Of a stretch of DNA of 7,116 nucleotides, positions 1-6,912 are shown piece by piece; position 1 is the stretch's first letter, and each line of letters starts with the position of its first letter. The translations under genes were made by a program, and so were the position numbers. This DNA comes from Treponema sp. Its GTDB lineage: Bacteria; Spirochaetota; Spirochaetia; Treponematales; Breznakiellaceae. Below the pieces are notes generated by a model. That model was not told where the DNA came from, searched no databases, and saw only the letters and a list, made by a program, of their open reading frames with translations. Location of the stretch: assembly GCA_031283905.1 (NCBI GenBank), contig JAITAW010000211.1, forward strand, positions 1 through 7,116, in the 5' to 3' direction.

Positions 1-1
1 G

Positions 2-667
2 AAGCCGGCATTGTGGGCGTCCCTGTCCCAGGACAGGGATAATTACCTTCATTTTCTTAAAACCGCCATGCTTGCCGAAGCCAAGGTGGGTAACGCCGTG
101 TTCATCGGCAGAGGCGCAGGCGCTATCTTCAAAAATATTCCCGGGGTGTTGTCTGTTTTTTTGGTTGCGCCTTTGGCAATACGTGTTGAGCGGGTTAAGA
201 GTTATTTTCACTGCGATGAAAAAAAAGCGAAGCGGATTATAGAAAGAAGCGATAACGATAGAGGCGGCTTTTATCAATACTTCTTTGATATGGATTGGAA
301 AGCGCCGGAAAATTATTTTTTAATCTTGAATATGGGATATACGCATCCTTTGGTGTGCGCGGAAATGATAAAGCGTCTGGCGGATTATTATATCACTGAA
401 GAAACGCAATCCCTGCATGATGCGCGTATTAAGGAAGCCATACTGTCGCAGGAGATCAAGCATTTTATTCTGTATGAAAAAGAAGTACCGGTTCATTTTC
501 TTGAGACTGTTGTTTCGGGCGATAAAATCCTACTGTACGGCGTTGTGAATTCTCAAGCCCTGATTGACGCGGCGATCTCGGCGGCGATAGAGAAAGCGAG
601 GCAATATGATTCCCTTAGTGTGATATCCGAAATTCAAGTGGTGCAAGAATACAGCATAGTTCCGTAA
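2..667 (+). CDS. Cytidylate kinase-like protein, 5'-truncated by window edge
   Basis: The frame is open to the window edge; the TTG at 11 is internal, so the true start and the N-terminal P-loop expected for this family lie outside. Counting from that TTG (218 residues), I see GRGAG at 33-37, the strand LVAPLAIRVERV at 51-62 and the segment with DNDR (81-84) and FFDMDW (91-96). These match the cytidylate kinase-like branch of P-loop nucleotide kinases, which resemble CMP kinase; the natural substrate of the branch is often unproven. After about residue 150 there is an extra tail with alternating beta strands and a helix (SGDKILLYGVVNSQALIDAA, 169-188) that resembles a BON-type domain; this is an inference from pattern only. 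TAA is at 665-667. The gene is followed by a small frame and trmB in the same direction, with no terminator seen between, so co-transcription is likely. Confidence 0.8.
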   Translation, partial: KPALWASLSQDRDNYLHFLKTAMLAEAKVGNAVFIGRGAGAIFKNIPGVLSVFLVAPLAIRVERVKSYFHCDEKKAKRIIERSDNDRGGFYQYFFDMDWKAPENYFLILNMGYTHPLVCAEMIKRLADYYITEETQSLHDARIKEAILSQEIKHFILYEKEVPVHFLETVVSGDKILLYGVVNSQALIDAAISAAIEKARQYDSLSVISEIQVVQEYSIVP

Positions 668-674
668 TTCTCAT

Positions 675-678
675 GGAG
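675..678 (+). promoter_or_regulatory. Shine-Dalgarno site for the small frame at 687
   Basis: GGAG lies eight bases before GTG 687, an ideal spacing. It starts eight bases after the stop of the upstream kinase-like gene, and it is the main reason to take the 34-codon frame seriously. Confidence 0.5.
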
Positions 679-686
679 AACTCGCT

Positions 687-791
687 GTGCCCAATAGTTC
701 AAAATTATATCCTGCCGTTTTACCGCCGGTAAGACGCTCCGCCTTCCGCGATGCTATAGAAAAAATGGAGAAAATGGAAAAATATGAATAG
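687..791 (+). CDS. Possible small protein (34 aa) overlapping trmB start
   Basis: This frame is short but well equipped. It starts at GTG 687 with GGAG eight bases upstream, runs 34 codons and ends at TAG 789-791, eight bases inside trmB. The peptide begins MPNSSKLYPAVLPP, carries a basic patch RRSAFR, and ends with a charged, helix-prone EKMEKMEKYE. I recognise no family. The overlap suggests translational coupling: ribosomes ending here would restart at ATG 784, whose own Shine-Dalgarno signal (GGAG at 767-770, 13 bases away) is poorly spaced. It may be a genuine small protein, a leader peptide that only serves trmB translation, or a chance frame. No signal peptide or membrane segment is visible. 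Confidence 0.4.
   Translation: MPNSSKLYPAVLPPVRRSAFRDAIEKMEKMEKYE
720..732. repeat. 13-base dyad TTACCGCCGGTAA
   Basis: A perfect inverted repeat (TTACC, GCC, GGTAA) lies inside the small frame ahead of trmB. It could form a small RNA hairpin or bind a dimeric protein. No T-run follows, so it is not a terminator. It may be chance. Confidence 0.25.
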
Positions 792-1464
792 AAGTTATGT
801 TTTACGTTCCGGACGTATGACCGATGCCCAACGCAGGTCATATGAGATGCTTTTTTCGCGCTATTCGATCCCTTTTGAAGAAAAAAAGCTTGATTTCTCC
901 CTTGTTTTCGGTAACAACAACCGTACGGTTGTTGAGATCGGCTTTGGTATGGGCGTTGCTACCGCCCGAATCGCCGAAGAAAACCCGCATGTCAACTACC
1001 TTGGCATAGAGGTGCATAAACCGGGCATAGGCAGACTGCTGTGGGAGATCGAACGCCGGAAGATCAGCAATATCCGCATCATCGAACATGACGCGGTGGA
1101 AGTACTTGCAACAATGGTACCCGCCGCTTCTGTGGACGGTTTTCACATCTTTTTTCCCGATCCGTGGCACAAGAAACGCCACCACAAACGCAGACTTATA
1201 CAGAAGCCCTTCACGTCCGAACTTGCCGCAAAACTCAAGCCGGGCGGCTATGTGTACATGGTGACGGACTGGGCGGAGTATGGGGAGTGGGCGCTTGCGG
1301 AATTGTCCGCCACGCCAGCCCTGATAAATGCCTATCCATCAGGTTTTGCGGAGCCTCAGTCATGGAGGCCCAAGACGAAGTTTGAGGAAAAAGGGCTTTT
1401 GAAAAACAGGGAGATACGAGAACTCTTTTTCAGAACCGCTGTAGGCGGTTTTCTTGCGACATGA
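784..1464 (+). CDS. trmB: tRNA (guanine(46)-N7)-methyltransferase TrmB
   Basis: TrmB transfers a methyl group from S-adenosylmethionine to N7 of G46 in the tRNA variable loop, a cytoplasmic modification that stabilises the tRNA fold. The 226-residue product is close to the family's usual length. Visible motifs are the N-terminal LRSGRMTDAQ (7-16), the SAM-binding VEIGFGMG (50-57), GIEVH (74-78), HDA (102-104), the signature FFPDPWHKKRHHKRR (123-137) with its catalytic Asp and tRNA-binding basic residues, TDW (161-163) and TKFEEKG (198-204). ATG 784 is chosen because it leaves the typical short tail before the SGRMT motif. Its ribosome site is modest: GGAG at 767-770 is 13 bases away, so coupling to the overlapping small frame at 687-791 may matter. 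Transcription converges on gltB downstream. Nothing is missing or broken. Confidence 0.96.
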   Translation: MNRSYVLRSGRMTDAQRRSYEMLFSRYSIPFEEKKLDFSLVFGNNNRTVVEIGFGMGVATARIAEENPHVNYLGIEVHKPGIGRLLWEIERRKISNIRIIEHDAVEVLATMVPAASVDGFHIFFPDPWHKKRHHKRRLIQKPFTSELAAKLKPGGYVYMVTDWAEYGEWALAELSATPALINAYPSGFAEPQSWRPKTKFEEKGLLKNREIRELFFRTAVGGFLAT

Positions 1465-1475
1465 GGTACGCCTCA
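1462..1475 (+). other. Small hairpin on the trmB stop codon
   Basis: TGAGG and CCTCA pair around a TACG loop, starting with the TGA stop itself. The stem is only five pairs and no T-run follows, so I do not call it an intrinsic terminator, although no better candidate for the end of the trmB transcript is visible. Confidence 0.2.
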
Positions 1476-1532
1476 ACGCCGCGCCGCGTTATTCCGAAAA
1501 TGTTCGGGCGGAGTTCACCGGCTTATGCGTCC

Positions 1533-1659
1533 CGCAAGAATAAAAAACCATGAACGGGACTGTCGCTTTGCACAAGTCGCAAGGACAAAAAATTCGCAAA
1601 GATAAAAAACCACTATGAACGGGACTGTTACGCTACGCGCCTCGCAAGGATAAAAAATT
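1533..1659. repeat. Tandem two-copy intergenic repeat, about 65-base unit
   Basis: Block one, ATGAACGGGACTGT, occurs at 1550 and 1615. Block two, TCGCAAGGAYAAAAAATT, occurs at 1577 and 1642 with one mismatch. Both copies have the same 13-base spacer between the blocks, but the spacer sequence has diverged. A related CGCAARRATAAAAAA-type segment also precedes each copy (1533, 1595). Read on the plus strand, each ATG opens a mini-frame: 22 codons from 1550 (MNGTVALHKSQGQ...) and 12 codons from 1615 (MNGTVTLRASQG). They overlap as ATGA at 1615-1618. Neither has a good ribosome site, so I treat them as part of the repeat. The second copy ends at the gltB stop codon. This may be a dispersed intergenic repeat of this genome or a local duplication. 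No clear terminator for either convergent gene is visible in it, although two GGTTTTTTAT runs face the gltB direction. Confidence 0.75.
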
Positions 1660-4600
1660 AATTTTTTTCTTCCAGTTCTTGGCGCTCGCGTATTTCGTAA
1701 AGCCGGCGGTCAAGGTCCGCGAGTTTCATCTGTTGCAGGGCGCGTTTGTATTCAACCGGCATGATCTTGACGAATTTGCGGCGGTTTTCCGCCCAAGCGT
1801 TAAGAATGGACGCGGCATACGCGGAATCCGTCCAGTAGACGTGTTTGGCGATGCATGATTTGACGAACTTCTCGTCTTCTTCGGTTTCAAGCCCCGTGGA
1901 TTCGACCATGCCTTTATTGAGGAAGTAGTCGAAATCGCCGTCCGCGTCGAACACATAGGCCACGCCGCCGGACATGCCCGCCGCGAAATTACGTCCGACC
2001 CTGCCCAGCGCAATGAGGTTGCCGCCGGTCATGTATTCGGCGGCGTGATCACCCGCGCCTTCCACAACGGCCGTCGCGCCGGAATTACGCACACAGAAAC
2101 GCTCGCCCGCCACGCCGGATATGTATATTTCGCCCGCCGTGGCTCCGTACAGCACGGTGTTGCCAACAATGATGTTTTCCTGACTCGAAAAACCCGATCC
2201 TGCGGGCGGCGCAAGCACGATACGCCCGCCGGAAAGCCCCTTTCCCAGATAGTCATTGGCATCGCCCGCAAGCCGGAAGGTAACGCCTCTGGTAAGGAAC
2301 GCGCCGAAACTCTGCCCCGCGGAACCGGTGAAATCAACGGTGATAAAGTTTTCGGGCAGTCCCGTGCCGCCGAAACGCCGGCTTATCTCGTACGAAAGCA
2401 TAGCGCCCACAGCGCGATCCGTGTTTTTCACCGGCGACTTGAACGACACGGGCGTTTTGCCTTCTATGGCGGGTATGCACTTCCCGATAAGGCGGCGGTC
2501 AAGCACGTTGTCAATCTTGTGAATCTGATCCTGCGTACAGTAGACCGCGTTTCCGCCCGGAATGTGCGCGGGTCCGGCGGCTTTTTCCAGTATGCGGGAT
2601 AGATCAACGGCCGCCGATTTCGGTTTTCCGCTCGCCCGCTGCCTCAACAGATCGGTTCTGCCGATCAGGTCTTTGAACGAGCGGATTCCGAGCGAAGCCA
2701 TGATTTCGCGTACTTCCTCAGCCAAGAACGTGAAATAATTGACAAGATGCTCTTTTTTGCCGGTGAACCGCTTGCGGAGTTCCGGGTCTTGCGTAGCGAC
2801 GCCCATAGGACAGGTGTTTTCATGGCATTTCCGCATCATCACGCATCCAAGCGCGATGAGGACCGATGTACCAAAGCCGAATTCTTCCGCACCGAGCATA
2901 CCCGCTATCACAATGTCGCGTCCGGTCTTGAGTTGTCCGTCCGTTTGCAGGCGCACCCGCCCGCGCAAATCGTTCCGTACCAGCACCTGATGGGTTTCGG
3001 CGAGACCGATTTCCCACGGCAAGCCCGCGTGCCGTATGCTGGACTGGGGGCTTGCGCCTGTGCCGCCATCGTAGCCCGATATGAGGATGTTGTCCGCGTG
3101 AGCCTTCGCTACGCCCGCCGCGACTGTTCCTACACCGCTTTCGGATACGAGTTTCACGCTGATACGCGCCCTGGGATTCGCGTTCTTTAGATCGAATATG
3201 AGTTCCGCAAGGTCTTCGATTGAGTAAATGTCGTGATGAGGAGGCGGGCTGATAAGCGTAACGCCCGGCGTTGAGTAGCGAGTTCTGGCGATGTTAACAT
3301 CGACCTTATGACCCGGAAGCTGTCCGCCTTCGCCAGGCTTCGCGCCTTGCGCTATCTTTATCTGAATTTCCTCGGCGTTGGCAAGGTATTCGCTCGTTAC
3401 GCCGAAACGTCCTGACGCCACTTGTTTGATGGCGCTCCGCGTCCACGTACCATCGGGCTTCACCGCGAACCGCTCGGGGTTTTCGCCGCCCTCGCCCGAA
3501 TTGGAGCGCCCTTTGATCGAGTTGAGCGCGGCCGCTATGGTTTCATGCGCCTCCCTGGAGATGGAGCCGAAGGACATGGCGCCGGTTGTGAACCGTTTCA
3601 TAATTTCTTCAACGGACTCGACTTCTTCCAAAGGGATAGGCGTTGCGGGCGTAAAATCAAGAAGCCCGCGTATCACGTGGGGATGCTGGTTTAAGGCGTT
3701 TGCTATTGAAGAAAACTGCTTGAATTTATTGTAATCGCCGGTACGAGCCGCCCATTGCAAAAGGTAAATTGTCTCAGGATTCCATGCGTGCTTTTCGCCA
3801 TCCTTGCGCCACCGGTACTGCCCAACGCCGTCAAGCAACCCGTCGTCATTCAAGGCGTTTTTGTACGCGCCCACCGCTTCCGCTTCCAGTTCCGCAAAGC
3901 CCGCGCCTCCGATGCGGCTCTCCGTGCCTTTAAAACACTTTGCGATGACCGCCTCGCCGAGACCTACAGCCTCGAATACCTCCGCGCCGCGATAGGAGCG
4001 GAGGGTGCTGGTTCCCATCTTCGACATAACTTTGAGCATCGCCTTTTGCAATCCCTTGAGATAGCGTTTCTTGGCGTCCGCCGCGCTTTTTACGCGAGCG
4101 TCTTTGATGGCTTCAATCGCTATAAACGCGCCGTACGGCACGACTACATCCGCGCCGTAGCCGAAAAGCAGGGCGAAATGCATGATTTCACGCGGTTCCG
4201 CGGATTCAATGATGATTGACGCCTTCATGCGCAGCTTCGCCGTAATAAGCCCGTGGTGTACCGCGCCGGCCGCAAGTAGCGCGGGAATGGCGATAGCGTC
4301 CCCACAGGACGCGCTCGTAAAAGAGGGCGGAAACGCCGCTTTCCTGTCCGAAAGCACAATGAGCGAAACGCCGGCGTTCACCGCTTCGATTGCCCGCAGC
4401 ACAAGCCGGTCAAGGGCGGCTTCAAGGGATGTAACGCCGTCTTGTGCCTCCCTGTTCTCAAAAACGGCGTCCAACACTGCGCTTTTAAACTCATTGGGCG
4501 CAACGGCGAGCAGTTGCTCAAGGTCTTGCGGCGTAAGAATCGGGTTTTTCACTTTTATCCGTTTGCAATGCTCTGCGGTCTCCTCAAGGAGGTTCGCCTG

Positions 4601-6241
4601 GGGACCCACAAAACCGGTTAACGTCATCACGAGGTCTTCGCGGATCGAGTCAATGGGCGGATTGGTAACTTGGGCGAACACCTGCTTGAAGTAATTGTAC
4701 ACCCGCTGGTTTTTGTCCGAGAAAACCGCGAGCGGGGTGTCCGTTCCCATTGATCCGGTGGGTTCCTGACCGGTTTCAATCATGGGGATAAGAAGCCGCT
4801 CAATGTCTTCGCGGGTGTAGCCAAAGGCTTTTTCCATGAAGAACGCCTGTTCCGGACGTACCTCCTCATTTTTGCCACCGCTGTCGCTTTGATCCAGGGT
4901 AATGATCCGCTTCGTCCATTCTGAGTACGGCTTTTTGTTATAAACAGCGGCTTTCGCTTCCTTATCGGGAATGATGCGCCCTTCTTCAAGATCAACAAGC
5001 AGTATCTTTCCGGGCAGGAGCCGCCCTTTGTACTCGACTTCTTCGGGTCTGAAATCCTGTACGCCGGTTTCCGATCCCATTACGATAAGCCCGTCTTTTG
5101 TTATGGTGTAGCGGGAAGGGCGAAGCCCGTTGCGATCAAGGGTACCGCCCACATACCGTCCATCGCAGAACACCATGGAAGCGGGTCCGTCCCATGGTTC
5201 CATAATGCAGGCGTGATATTCGTAGAAATCCTTGAGTTCTTGGGGAATGGGGTTTTTCTCGTTCCACGCTTCGGGGATCAGCATCATAAGCGCATGGGGA
5301 AGAGAACGCCCGGACATGACGAGGAGTTCGAGCGCATTGTCGAAACTGGCGGAATCGCTCCGGCCCGGCTCTATCGATGGGAGTATGGCTTTCAACTGAT
5401 CGCCAAAGCGGGGATGGCTGAACAGGCTTTCACGGGCGGCCATCCAGAAGCGGTTGCCTTTGATCGTGTTGATTTCACCGTTATGCGCCACAAAACGGAA
5501 TGGCTGGGCAAGGGGCCAGTCCGGAAACGTGTTGGTTGAATAACGCGAATGCACCAGCGCGACCGCGGTAACAACGGATTCATCCCGCAAATCCGCGTAG
5601 TAGCTTTTAAGCTGGCCGGACATGAGCATACCTTTGTATACAATAACCCGCGAAGAGAGCGAAGGGAAGTAACAAGACGCGCCTTTCCGCTTCAGTTCCG
5701 CGTGGTCGCGGATAGTTTTCTCGAGTTTTTTTCTGAATATATAGAGGGCTATCTCCAAATCGGAGACTGAGTCTTCGGCGTTCTTTGTCTGCGCCGCGCC
5801 GTCTTTAAAACTCAGGAACAGTTGTTTGACGACCGGCTCCGCGCTTTTCGCAATAACGCCGGGCGCATCCGAATCGACAGGCGCGTCCCGCCAGGCAAGC
5901 GCGGAAAGCCCGCAGTCCGAAGCGGTTTCTTCGGCCATTTTTATGATACAAGAACGCTCGCTCTCGCCGCCCGTCAAAAAAACGAGCCCCGTACCATACG
6001 TACCGGCTTCGCCCAGAGCGGGAATGTTTTTTTTATAAAAATCATGCGGAATTTGCAGCAGAACGCCCGAACCGTCCCCGGTTTTGTTGTCCGCGCTCTC
6101 CGCGCCCCGGTGTTCCATGCGCTCCAGCGCTTCCAAACCGCGTTTCAAAATAGCGTGTGATTTTCCGCCCTGAATGTCCGCGACAAACCCAATGCCGCAT
6201 GAATCGTGTTCATATTCTTTACTATATAGCCCTTGCCCCAT
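1658..6241 (-). CDS. gltB: Glutamate synthase large (alpha) subunit
   Basis: GltB makes two glutamates from glutamine and 2-oxoglutarate, the second step of the GS-GOGAT ammonia assimilation route in the cytoplasm. With the start at 6241 it has 1527 residues, normal for the family. In order: a class II glutamine amidotransferase with nucleophile Cys15 (EHDSCGIGF, so a 14-residue propeptide would be removed) and RYSTNTFPDWPLAQPF/HNGEINTIKGN at about 233-263; the central domain, about 460-750; the FMN-binding synthase barrel with GAMSFGSISREAHE (from about 887), GAKPGEGGQLPGHK (from about 966), SPPPHHDIYS (from about 998) and GYDGGTGASP (from about 1056); the 3Fe-4S motif with Cys1133, Cys1139 and Cys1144; and the C-terminal beta-helix (about 1250-1470), ending with the family's IMPVEYKRAL. 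An in-frame ATG at 6307 would add 22 residues (MTSRFHYMES...), but the AAGGAG six bases before 6241 argues against it. No gltD is adjacent. Whether the electron donor is GltD or ferredoxin cannot be read here. Confidence 0.97.
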   Translation of the reverse strand: MGQGLYSKEYEHDSCGIGFVADIQGGKSHAILKRGLEALERMEHRGAESADNKTGDGSGVLLQIPHDFYKKNIPALGEAGTYGTGLVFLTGGESERSCIIKMAEETASDCGLSALAWRDAPVDSDAPGVIAKSAEPVVKQLFLSFKDGAAQTKNAEDSVSDLEIALYIFRKKLEKTIRDHAELKRKGASCYFPSLSSRVIVYKGMLMSGQLKSYYADLRDESVVTAVALVHSRYSTNTFPDWPLAQPFRFVAHNGEINTIKGNRFWMAARESLFSHPRFGDQLKAILPSIEPGRSDSASFDNALELLVMSGRSLPHALMMLIPEAWNEKNPIPQELKDFYEYHACIMEPWDGPASMVFCDGRYVGGTLDRNGLRPSRYTITKDGLIVMGSETGVQDFRPEEVEYKGRLLPGKILLVDLEEGRIIPDKEAKAAVYNKKPYSEWTKRIITLDQSDSGGKNEEVRPEQAFFMEKAFGYTREDIERLLIPMIETGQEPTGSMGTDTPLAVFSDKNQRVYNYFKQVFAQVTNPPIDSIREDLVMTLTGFVGPQANLLEETAEHCKRIKVKNPILTPQDLEQLLAVAPNEFKSAVLDAVFENREAQDGVTSLEAALDRLVLRAIEAVNAGVSLIVLSDRKAAFPPSFTSASCGDAIAIPALLAAGAVHHGLITAKLRMKASIIIESAEPREIMHFALLFGYGADVVVPYGAFIAIEAIKDARVKSAADAKKRYLKGLQKAMLKVMSKMGTSTLRSYRGAEVFEAVGLGEAVIAKCFKGTESRIGGAGFAELEAEAVGAYKNALNDDGLLDGVGQYRWRKDGEKHAWNPETIYLLQWAARTGDYNKFKQFSSIANALNQHPHVIRGLLDFTPATPIPLEEVESVEEIMKRFTTGAMSFGSISREAHETIAAALNSIKGRSNSGEGGENPERFAVKPDGTWTRSAIKQVASGRFGVTSEYLANAEEIQIKIAQGAKPGEGGQLPGHKVDVNIARTRYSTPGVTLISPPPHHDIYSIEDLAELIFDLKNANPRARISVKLVSESGVGTVAAGVAKAHADNILISGYDGGTGASPQSSIRHAGLPWEIGLAETHQVLVRNDLRGRVRLQTDGQLKTGRDIVIAGMLGAEEFGFGTSVLIALGCVMMRKCHENTCPMGVATQDPELRKRFTGKKEHLVNYFTFLAEEVREIMASLGIRSFKDLIGRTDLLRQRASGKPKSAAVDLSRILEKAAGPAHIPGGNAVYCTQDQIHKIDNVLDRRLIGKCIPAIEGKTPVSFKSPVKNTDRAVGAMLSYEISRRFGGTGLPENFITVDFTGSAGQSFGAFLTRGVTFRLAGDANDYLGKGLSGGRIVLAPPAGSGFSSQENIIVGNTVLYGATAGEIYISGVAGERFCVRNSGATAVVEGAGDHAAEYMTGGNLIALGRVGRNFAAGMSGGVAYVFDADGDFDYFLNKGMVESTGLETEEDEKFVKSCIAKHVYWTDSAYAASILNAWAENRRKFVKIMPVEYKRALQQMKLADLDRRLYEIRERQELEEKN

Positions 6242-6247
6242 GGACGG

Positions 6248-6253
6248 CTCCTT
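6248..6253 (-). promoter_or_regulatory. Shine-Dalgarno site fixing the gltB start
   Basis: Minus-strand AAGGAG lies six bases before ATG 6241. The longer candidate ATG at 6307 would sit only about a dozen bases after the predicted transcription start, with no comparable site, so this motif decides the start and gives a 14-residue propeptide before the catalytic Cys. Confidence 0.85.
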
Positions 6254-6273
6254 GTTTACAAAAATACAGCAAT

Positions 6274-6302
6274 AAGCCGATTCCATGTAGTGAAATCGGC
6301 TT
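6274..6302 (-). promoter_or_regulatory. Stem-loop in the gltB leader
   Basis: Minus-strand AAGCCGATT and AATCGGCTT form a perfect 9-bp stem with an 11-base loop. It lies between the predicted transcription start (about 6320) and the Shine-Dalgarno site, some 20 bases before the latter. No T-run follows directly, so it is not a plain intrinsic terminator. It could stabilise the 5' end of the mRNA, bind a regulator as RNA, or act as a DNA operator just downstream of the promoter. A similar AGCCGAAT lies just upstream (6326-6319) and could compete for the same partner arm imperfectly. Confidence 0.55.
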
Positions 6303-6326
6303 GTCATTTAGCTTATCATTCGGCTC

Positions 6327-6355
6327 ATTATATAGAAAACAGGCGTTTTATGCAA
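6327..6355 (-). promoter_or_regulatory. Sigma-70-type promoter of gltB
   Basis: On the minus strand, TTGCAT (6355-6350), a 17-base spacer and a consensus TATAAT (6332-6327) are in place. Initiation would fall near 6320, giving a leader of about 79 bases that contains the stem-loop and the AAGGAG site. No nitrogen-control (sigma-54) GG-N10-GC element was noticed. Confidence 0.75.
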
Positions 6356-6362
6356 GGAGAGA

Positions 6363-6393
6363 GGCGGTTTCAGAATGGCGAACTTGAAACGCC
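6363..6393. repeat. Bulged inverted repeat beside gltB promoter
   Basis: GGCGGTTTC (6363-6371) pairs with GAAACGCC (6386-6393) through eight base pairs and one bulged G, with a 14-base loop. It begins eight bases upstream of the gltB -35 box, a place where an activator could bind. A protein-binding role is only a guess from position. Confidence 0.3.
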
Positions 6394-6522
6394 GGCTATC
6401 GCGGCTGCCGCTTAACCACGGGGGCTATTCAACATGCGGCCCGGAGGGTTACCGATACACACGAGCAGACGCTCGCCCCTTGCCGTGCCGGTACTCCCGC
6501 ATCATATCAAGCGGAAGGCAAG

Positions 6523-6642
6523 ATGAACGATGTGAAAAATTTAACCGGAGCGTATGGGAGCGCAAGCGGCATGGCGTGGATGCCAAAATATTTGGCGGTA
6601 CAGGTAGTGAGTGTGATATATCAAAGCGGCGCTTCCGTTTAG
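6523..6642 (+). CDS. Doubtful small ORF, 39 aa
   Basis: ATG 6523 has GGAAGG four bases upstream and opens 39 codons ending at TAG 6640-6642. The peptide begins MNDVKNLTGAYGS and contains a fairly hydrophobic stretch, YLAVQVVSVIY, which is too short and polar-flanked to call a membrane helix. The residue mixture is more protein-like than the longer overlapping frames. I recognise no family. It could be a small gene, a fragment of a decayed one, or chance. Confidence 0.2.
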   Translation: MNDVKNLTGAYGSASGMAWMPKYLAVQVVSVIYQSGASV

Positions 6643-6717
6643 CGTGCATTCCGCCGCGCTCTAATATAGATAAAACGGGCTTCGATGGTTTCAAATGACG
6701 CTGCTATCTAAACTGTC

Positions 6718-6740
6718 ATCCCGTCTATTCCCCACGGGAT
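6718..6740. repeat. Stem-loop ATCCCGT / ACGGGAT
   Basis: A perfect 7-bp stem with a 9-base loop lies in the non-coding region. Just before it, ATGAC (6695-6699) and GTCAT (6715-6719) can form a second stem, so the stretch 6695-6740 could fold as two adjacent hairpins. There is no T-run on either side that would make it a terminator. Confidence 0.35.
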
Positions 6741-6836
6741 CGCGGGTCTCCTTCGTCTTGTTTTCGTCCTTTGTCTAAACCGCCAAAAACCACCGTGATT
6801 TTCTCTGTCTTTCATAAAAATTTTACTAAAAAACCA

Positions 6837-6865
6837 TTGACAAGCGGTTGTAAAACCTATATACT
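6837..6865 (+). promoter_or_regulatory. Strong sigma-70-type promoter facing right
   Basis: TTGACA (6837-6842), a 17-base spacer and TATACT (6860-6865) match the consensus almost perfectly. The bases just upstream (about 6815-6836) are A/T tracts like an UP element. Initiation would be near 6872. An AAAGGAG follows at 6891-6897, then GTG 6913 and ATG 6940, then the C tract. CTCCTT at 6864-6869 can pair with AAGGAG at 6892-6897 and might hide it if transcription began early enough. The promoter's product is uncertain (see the candidate ORF at 6913). Confidence 0.7.
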
Positions 6866-6912
6866 CCTTCTGAAAATAATTAAACCTTCAAAAGGAGCGT
6901 TAATAAACCAAA

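Larger units (their letters stand above)
6356..6836. other. Largely non-coding region upstream of gltB
   Basis: About 480 bases hold no convincing gene. The longest frames here (107 codons on plus from 6375, 81 codons on minus from a TTG at 6694) have unlikely amino acid mixtures (rich in Arg, Pro, Ser) and no well-placed ribosome site. What can be seen are a bulged stem-loop next to the gltB promoter, one small frame at 6523, a hairpin at 6718-6740, and shorter stems such as CGAGC/GCTCG near 6462-6475 and GGCAT/ATGCC near 6568-6584. It may be a decayed gene, or a leader or regulatory region of unknown type. Confidence 0.5.

Noticed and set aside
1493..1506. CCGAA-AATG-TTCGG hairpin after trmB as an intrinsic terminator
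   Set aside because: The stem is short and no T-run follows on either strand.
2045..5770. Many frames of 60 to 185 codons on both strands inside gltB
   Set aside because: They are shadows of the gltB frame, which is fully supported by conserved domains.
6374..6415. A tmRNA tag-like reading on the plus strand ending ...TPAIAAAA and a stop
   Set aside because: There is no tRNA-like acceptor or GGTTCGA-type T-arm downstream, no GGTTTCGAC-like 5' end and no CCA-side stem, so a tmRNA gene is not supported.
6375..6698. A 107-codon plus-strand frame and an 81-codon minus-strand frame over the same bases
   Set aside because: Both have Arg/Pro/Ser-rich, low-plausibility sequences and no well-spaced ribosome site; typical chance frames in GC-rich non-coding DNA.
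6736..6756. Minus-strand GGAGACCCGC, loosely like the B12-box of cobalamin riboswitches
   Set aside because: The rest of the riboswitch core is absent and no fitting downstream gene exists; a short chance match.
6363..6784. GGCGGTTT and AAACCGCC flanking a 422-base segment, as if ends of a small mobile element
   Set aside because: Only eight bases match, there is no target-site duplication, and no second copy can be seen.
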